Assembly: GCF_003573695.1 (NCBI RefSeq)
Contig: NC_039360.1
Coordinates: 57,517,830-57,581,829, forward strand
DNA: 64,000 bases
Source: Papaver somniferum
Lineage: Eukaryota; Streptophyta; Magnoliopsida; Ranunculales; Papaveraceae
Reading direction: 5' to 3'
Of the stretch, positions 57,158 to 64,000 are shown piece by piece. Position 1 is the stretch's first letter. The number at the start of each line of letters is the position of its first letter. The translations under genes were made by a program, and so were the position numbers. The notes below the pieces were generated by a model that had not been told where the DNA came from, did no database searches, and saw only the letters and a program-made list of their open reading frames with translations.

Positions 57158-59491
57158 TCACTCGTGACGAACAAGACAAGGATCAACTCAACACAACCTA
57201 GTTGTGTTAGAATGTGCATGCTCACCTTGGTTCAATTTTTTAAAGGTGAGGAAGCACATGAAAAACTGAGCACATGATCTCTCGATTATTATATGACTAA
57301 TTAACATCTTTAGGAGATTTATTTTCTTCTATACTCATACCTATCTATCTATTTTGAGTTTTGATAGAAAAGGTAATTTTGAGTTGATTATGTTGATATC
57401 TAATAATCATATGTATATCTCTTGCTTTTGTGGTCAAAACGAGCCAAAAATCACTGAATTCGGACATCGTATGCAAAAGTTATGTCGAAAACAGTAGTGT
57501 TGTGATCTGTCACAAGTAACACTTGGGAACCGATCCTAGTATGTCATAGTGAGGGAACCGATCTAGTACCATGTCATGGTAAGGGAACCGATCCTAGTGA
57601 GAGGTCCCCTTACGAAGAAGTGTAAAAACTGTTTTGCACATAATTTCTTCGTCCGAACTCGGATGACCTCATTTTTTTGCGTTGTTTTCGCAATTCAATT
57701 TCATACAAGATTGAGGCAATTGCAATACTTTATTTTATGTTGAATATTTATGGTGTATTGCAAATTGATTTATGAGATGTTTGATTTCGGTTTTACTACC
57801 TTAATATTCGATCTCATATATTGTGAACCCTCATGGTTTGGGTGACTTTTCGATTTAGCGGGATTAAGTTCTAGACCTAGTAGGTAGGATTTATCAAAGG
57901 ATTATGAGGGGTTATGGTAGAACAATATGTGAAAAAGTCACAATATGTTGAATCGGTTTCGGTTTAGCATAAAGGCATATGTGTTTCGACGGTTTTCAAC
58001 TTTTGCTTGCAATTGTTAAAACCGGTTTTCAACCTTTCTATGGTAAAGGTTGAGGTGTGTGTATTCTTTTTTTGGCATAAGAATGACCACGTGGTGATAT
58101 TTCGATATCAATTCTCCCTGGACGAAGATGCTATCATATTGGATAAGTGGATGCGAAATTTGAGGTAACAATCTTGTTAGTTAATTGTTTTCATGTTTAA
58201 GAAAAGCCTGAGTTTATATTATATATTTGTTGCTTTTTCTTAACAAAATTGAGGTTCAATTGATATTTATTCCATGATGTGTGTGTGGATGTGTGTTTCA
58301 ATTGGTTCTGTTAAGAAAAACTATTGTTATCTTGCTTTATTGTGTGTATCAATCGTTTAGGCTTACAAAACTTCGGTACAATTGATGTGTGTGTGATTCA
58401 ATTGGTTCCGGTTAAGAAAAACTATTGTTATCTTGCTTTTGTATGGTATCGATGGTTTAGTCTTACAAAATTTTGGTGTTGCAGTGCAATGTCTATTGTG
58501 TTTCAATGTTTTCAATGCTTCCGGTTGAGGTGAATAATTATGCAAGTTGATTTATTTTGGTTTGTATGAATTATTTATGGCTTAACGAAATAATATGTGT
58601 CTACGGGATGAGTTGTTTAGTCCAATTCGATTCCGGATAAGATAAACTAAGTTAATTCTGATCTTGGTTAGACTTATCGAAGTAAGGTTTCGGTTATTCA
58701 AGCCTAATCGAATTCCTAAACAAGGAAATTCTAGTTAACTAACCTAGTATTTGGCTTGTTTAAAATTGAAAGGTCTAAGTTTATGGATAATTAGAACCTG
58801 ATGAGAAAAATGGAGTTTATCTTTATTTTGGTGTTATCGAATTAAGCGGTTGTTTTTGGACAATCGGTTTAGCAAAGGGACTAATATGATTAATTTTTTT
58901 GGGTTGCTAAACCAAAGTGGAGAAATTGTTTCGGGCAATTGTTTTCTTGGTAATATATCAAAATAAGACTACTTGTAGTTTCGGTTTTGATATTGGTTAT
59001 CAGAATATGATGTGTAGAACCCTCGTGCCTAACTCTACAGGTTTGCAAGTAATTCTGAGATTTGTAAGATTCTTTTCGTGTTGTCCTTTATTTTTCGTTT
59101 CTTTGTCATTTTTGTGACAAAAAGGGGAGAAATATATGGAGTAAACAGGTGATGCTGGCATTGATATTTATATTGATTCGCATCGCTAGGGAAAAGAACA
59201 TTGGTACTTGAATGTTCTATCTAACGAAAGAGTGAAAGCACAGACTAAGGGGGAGTAACATGTCATATAAATTGGTATAACAAAGACGTGCGGATTGAAT
59301 AACTACCTATCTTCCTTAGGGGGAGTATTAGCTTTGTTATTATAATGTCAACTACGATATTTTCAAGGATTGAATGTAAGCAGTTTATTGTGCTGTTGAA
59401 TCGGGAATCAAGCGGATGTGTAATGAATTCTTGTAATTGTTTATCCATATGATGTAAGAGTTTTGTCACTAAAATTGACAAAGGGGGATAT
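57158..59491 (+). other. Non-coding interior of copia subfamily 2 with several polypurine motifs
   Basis: No ORF. 57530-57600 holds three GGGAACCGATC words. 57645-57690 has TTCTTCGTCCGAACTCGGAT followed by CCTCATTTTTTTGCGTT, as in the other subfamily. GGGGA-type purine motifs are at 59116-59130, 59245-59255, 59316-59326 and 59479-59490, the last adjoining the LTR. Confidence 0.7.
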
Positions 59492-62303
59492 TGTTAGAGC
59501 ATTGCTCGGTGAACCCACCAAGCGTTGGTATGTCAAGTTTGGTTGTCATATTTTAGTGAATCAAAACTCATGTTAAGAGTCGCTTGATTATGTACTAGAG
59601 TGAACTTCGTATAGGTTAGCTTGAAAGTATTAGGATATGAGACATTACAAGTATTGCGAAGACTTGAAGATGTGAAGAAGCAAGGAGCTACAACGAAACA
59701 ATCATCTTTCCACTTGAGGTTAGTGATATTTGAATTGAATTGTTTCATTCCCTAACATATCTTTCAAGTCGTGCATATTGAAAACATAACTGCGAAGCAT
59801 ATATGGGCTCTAGATAGACATAGTATTAAGAAATACAATACGAGGCTTATTGCTTAACCATTAAACTTTGTAGATAAGACATCACCATAATCATTTGAAT
59901 GCTATTGTGATTATGTATGAGTATGAGGTGACGATTTCATCCTAGGGAACAATGTTTACATTGTTCTAAGGAAGTAAGTTCATAAACTTGTTTGTGAACC
60001 GAAAAGGAAATTGCCAGGTATTATTGGTTTTGTTATTCATTGCATATCTTATGAACAACCAATATGTGTGAGAGAGTATAACCGCTCACATCTTGTTGTG
60101 TTCTTGGTAGAACTATTCACAAAGGCCTGACTTATGTATTGGTATAACTTTTTATTAAAACCGATCTTAAGTAACCACCTAAGGTATGATCGGATTTTGT
60201 ATGTCTGACCTTTTAAGGGAAAGGGAACCTATCCTTGTAAGGTAAAGGGAACCGATCCTAGTAAGGGAAAGGGAACCGATCCTTGTAAGGGGTGCAGTAC
60301 ATCAAAGGGAACCGATCCTTGTATGAGGTGCAACAAGGTTTATAGCAGAAAGGGGAACCGATCCTATGGACATGTGCAACACATATAAGTTAGATACCAT
60401 ATATATGGGGAACCGATCCTAGTACCTAGTCAACCGAATCTTTGGGAAGCTAGTGTGACTATGCGTAGTACTCACATGGAAGTAGAACCGAAACTTGTTT
60501 TGGTAGAACCGTAAACCCATGATTGTGATTGAATGTTGGTTTGATCAATCACATAGTTCTTGAAAGTCAGATGAACCAATTCTAAACTTGTTTGGAAGTG
60601 TGGCAAATTGGTTTCAAGGTTGTAAGTGTGAAAGAGAACTTACAAAGTAAATATGTCGACGAACTTTGAACACGTGTTGTGAGTGTTTATTTCTATAATT
60701 GTTCAAAGATATTCCTTAACGACTAAGGGAATAAAATCCCAGAATCGAAACATAAGTAAGTTAAGAATATTTTAATTAAGGTTATTAATTACATTTTGTA
60801 GGGAAATTACAGAATTAGTAATGTGCATTTACTAATTAGATTTTTTGAGAGATTTCGATCTTTATTTTTGGACAGAGCATTTCCAGGAATTATGGAAATT
60901 GAATTTGTGCTTTATGAATATCTTGAGAATATTTTCGGTTTTGGAAATACCTTGGTGTCCAAACTTCCTTGTCTATAAATACACAAAGTTCTCCTTTCTA
61001 GCAAACTAATCCTTCGTAATAACAGACTTCCTCTTTTGTCTTTGTTACTGGTGTAGCCGCCTATCGGAGAGGAGAGCAATCTAATTAGGTCAAATATCTT
61101 ACGACCGCTCGTTTTAAAGTCTTCTTTGGTATTGAGAAGCTCTAACGCGACCCGCTGGTGGGAAACTAGATAATTGCGGTTTATCTTTGTTTTCGATTGA
61201 TTTGATTGACTAACGGTGGTTGAAATCTGATTGCACCTAGTTTGTTTATTCTTGAGAATCTTCTCTTCTGATATAATATTCACTAAAACTAGTTTAGAGT
61301 TTCGACAGGGATCTTTAGATTGTTGTTAGATCTAAAGACGATCTTGTGATAATCCATTGTTAACAGACTCCGTTCTGTGCGTGATTGATCACAAGAGATT
61401 CAAGTGATTGTGTGCAGGTGTTTATTAAAGATTTAAGAAGATTGGAAGACAAAGAAGATATTGAAGATCTGACTTGGGTTTTATAATCTTTGGTGTGCAT
61501 AATACTTATTTGGGAAAAGAGGATCCAATTAATAATCGGTTTATCCTTGTGGTAGATTGGATTGATTAATTGAGTAGATCGGCATCAATACGTTTCCTTG
61601 TGATTAAAGGTATTGATTGTCTTAATCTTAATCGATTACCTTTGGGTGATTGAACATAAGATACATCTAGACCTGACGAATGATTTTATGTTAAGATAAA
61701 CGGAAGAGCCTTTGTCCGACTCATATCACTTGGTTGAATAAAGTTGTTACCAAACAGATTTCTTGTTCCTTTACTGTTTGGAATACTAACCAAAGGGATT
61801 TTTCCAAGTACGTGAGTTATTCATAGGTCGGAGGCATGGGAATACAGACGGAACTGGGTGAACTATAGGGTTAGTTACTTGGTCTCAACTATATGAGGTT
61901 AGTGTAATTTTGTGTAGCAGCTTAATCCTGAGAGTATTCAATTCTGGACTAGGTCCCGGGGTTTTTCTGCATTTGGGGTTTCCTCGTTACCAAAATTTTG
62001 TTGTGTCATTTACTATTATATTCCGCATTATAATTGTTTTATTATAATTAAAATTACACAAACGTTAATTCGTATTTACTTGATAAGAAATCCTATTGTA
62101 TTTGGTTAAGTCTGAACCTTTGTATCAAGTAAACATACTTCATTGTTGTATTGTCTCGATCCCGTATCCATAGAATCACACAAAGTGTGAACCGATTTGT
62201 TGTATTGTCTCGACTCAGTCCATAGACAATCACTTCCGGAGAAAGGACTTATAGGTAGGAAAAGTTTTAGCTTGAGGTATATTTGGGTACCCTCGCCTTT
62301 TCA
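59492..62303 (+). repeat. Copia subfamily 2 LTR, second (shared)
   Basis: TGTTAGAGCATTGCTCGG to GCCTTTTCA, 2812 bp. TATAAATA is at 60974-60981 and the GGGAACCGATCC array at about 60215-60425. From about 61298 rightwards it is almost identical to the first LTR; to the left it is visibly more diverged. Confidence 0.92.
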
Positions 62304-62373
62304 ATTGGTATCAGAGAAGGAAAACATGAAAATATCTAATAATCTGTGTTTGATGTAATCCAACCTATAAGAC

Positions 62374-64000
62374 ATGAGTCAAAGTAGAGCTAAGCGAGAG
62401 CGAAACATAAAGAAAGACTCAGTTAACGTATCGCAAGACGTTGAAAGTTTTGATTTTAAGAAATGCTTAAAAGGAGATTCTTCATCAAGTTCTACTTGCT
62501 CGTCTGAGAATAAGTCTGAATGTTCTCTAGAAGAGACTAAGTTAATCCCTGTATTCGAAATCAATGATTCAGACTCCGAAAAATGTCTTTTTGGTAACGA
62601 GAATTTTTTGAGTTCTATGCTTGAGATTTCTGATGAAAGATCAAGTGTAAAAACATCTGAACTAAAGGAATTAAGCAAACAATTTCTTTTTTTTTTTTCT
62701 AATGAACTTCTTTCAACACTTGAAAGAAAACGAGATTTAATTTTAAAGTTTGAAAATCTCGATAAAGAGCATAACTTGCTGAAAGAAAAATTCTCACAAC
62801 AAATATAGAGTCTTAATGACAAAGTATGTGCTAGTCTTTCTCAAGCTGAGAAAAATCGTAATACGGCTCTTGGAAAAGTACATTTTTTGGAAGAGAAACT
62901 TGTTGAATATGATGCAAGGATTAACTCTCAACAAAAGAGATTTAAAGAGAAAGAAGGTGTATATCTCTCACGAGAAAAACGCCTTGAGGCTGATCTAGCC
63001 GGTGCTCTTGATAAAATCAAGATGTTGGAAGAAGAAAATTTGGACCTTAAAAAGTTCAATGCTAGCTCAAACAATTTAACCTCAATGTTAGAACCAAGTA
63101 GAAATCCTCGTGATACATGAGGATTGGGCTATAAGGGAATAGATGCTTCAATATTAGCAAAGAGGTAAAATTTGTTAAAGCTACAAATTCTTCTCAATCA
63201 GAGGCTTCCACTGATGACAAAGATGCTCATATTTCTGGTAAAAAAGAGAAGTCTGTCAAGAAGGCAAAAACGTTGAACAAGGATAAGAAGAAGAAGAAAA
63301 ATCGTCAAGATCCAATGCAAGAGGATCCACAAAAAGGTAACATCAAAACTCATACTTCGTATATTTATACTCAGCATTGTTATTTTTGTGGTAATAAAGG
63401 ACACTTGCAATGGGGATGCAAAGTTCGTAAGATGCAAGATGCACTTTATTTTGTATCAAACGAATTGGCTAAGTTTTCTCCTCATAAGAACTCAGATCAT
63501 TATTGTCCTAAGTTTAGGCAAAAGAATTATTATAATGATAGTTCAAATTTTGCATATTATTCGACAAAATCATCTCATGAAATACCCAATTATAGAAAGA
63601 GAGATAACGTTTCAAATGCAAAGACAAGATCTGATGTTCCAAATTGGTGAAAGGATATTTCACAAAGTATTCAAAAGGACAATCGTTCTAATGGTATTGT
63701 GAAGGAGAAAGCTGCTCCTGCGAAACCCAACTCTAAATGGGTCCCTAAGTCCTTCATAGCCAAGAAGGGACCAAAATTTAGTCACAAGAATGACTCTCAG
63801 CTGTTAATTGTTGGTGATAATAATTATAAGAGTCTTCTTGAAAGGTTAAAGAAAGACATTATATCTTAAATCTCTTGTACTAGTAAAGGTTGTGATAATG
63901 ACACTCTACATCACAAGTCAAAGAAGAAAAACAAGAGATGGAACAAGAGAAAACAAACCAAGCAAGAGGTCAAGAATGATGATTCGGCCTTAGCCACTCG
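62374..64000 (+). pseudogene. Copia subfamily 2 gag-like protein, broken, copy 2 (runs off the window)
   Basis: Same start as copy 1. The T-run here has 12 T's (62687-62698), so the frame continues through NELLSTLERKRDLILKFEN to the TAG at 62806 that both copies share; the TGA at 63118 is shared too. The stretch 63273-63650 is open, with a complete CCHC knuckle CYFCGNKGHLQWGC at about 63378-63419, then PKFRQKNYYND. It ends at a private TGA (AATTGGTGA, against AATTGGAGA in copy 1). A further private stop is TATCTTAAATC near 63866. The end of the protein lies beyond or at the window edge. Confidence 0.85.

Larger units (their letters stand above)
52694..64000 (+). mobile_element. Tandem pol-less copia element (subfamily 2): LTR-internal-LTR-internal, open at right edge
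   Basis: LTRs at 52694-55484 (2791 bp) and 59492-62303 (2812 bp), each followed by ATTGGTATCAGAG (iMet primer binding site) and a gag-like reading. The first interior (55485-59491) ends with AAAGGGGGATATTG before the middle LTR. The middle LTR serves both interiors. The second interior runs out of the window at 64000, so the third LTR cannot be checked. No protease, integrase or RT is present in the complete interior. Confidence 0.9.

Overview
The window reads as nuclear DNA of a large, repeat-rich flowering-plant genome, most probably a eudicot. The reasons are GT-AG introns of 69-95 bp, plant-type LTR retrotransposons with iMet-type and TGGCGCC-type primer binding sites, plant LINEs with an endonuclease-RT-zf-RVT layout, and a WAT1/nodulin-MtN21-type transporter gene. 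I cannot fix the species; a Ranunculales/Papaver-like genome is only a guess. There is no bacterial, organellar or viral content. Almost every base belongs to a nested transposable element. The only cellular gene I recognise is a broken WAT1-like gene near 8.7-11.2 kb.

Layout. 1-3040: degenerate LINE (minus). 3.6-4.1 kb: MITE-like hairpin element. 4.3-7.9 kb: second LINE (minus) whose RT palm is deleted. 7.9-8.5 kb: 3' part of another LINE. 8671-9565 plus 11141-11164: last three exons of a WAT1-like gene, split by a Ty3/gypsy solo LTR (9566-11135, TSD CTATG). 11.5-13.6 kb: truncated copia LTR. 13.6-25.3 kb: tandem gypsy structure LTR-internal-LTR-internal-LTR, each internal region carrying one unrecognised ORF and no pol. 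25643-34530: complete pol-less copia element with an intact gag-like ORF (TSD AAATG), sitting in a second copy of the WAT1 3' flank. 35-39.4 kb: broken LTRs of a sister copia subfamily. 39.4-40.3 kb: LINE 3' end of the same family as the LINE at 1 kb. 40.8-41.4 kb: tRNA-derived retroposon and an AT-rich MITE. 42491-51401: complete Tat-like gypsy element (TSD ATTTC) with gag-protease remnants, no RT or integrase, and an antisense multi-exon gene; it sits inside a copia LTR. 52694-64000: second copia subfamily as LTR-internal-LTR-internal, running off the right edge.

How the parts relate. All the LTR families with an internal region here lack pol, so each would need RT and integrase in trans. 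The copia gag ORFs match only the C-terminal half of a Sirevirus-type gag (coiled coil, GLGYKG, CCHC knuckle, W-[VI]-P-K motif), and their 3' regions carry several GGGGGAG polypurine motifs, a Sirevirus hallmark. The 9.6-27.8 kb interval also records solo-LTR formation, a tandem duplication with a 3-bp TGG microhomology junction, and LTR sharing. The antisense gene in the Tat element and the copia elements without a capsid domain or pol are the best candidates for something new.
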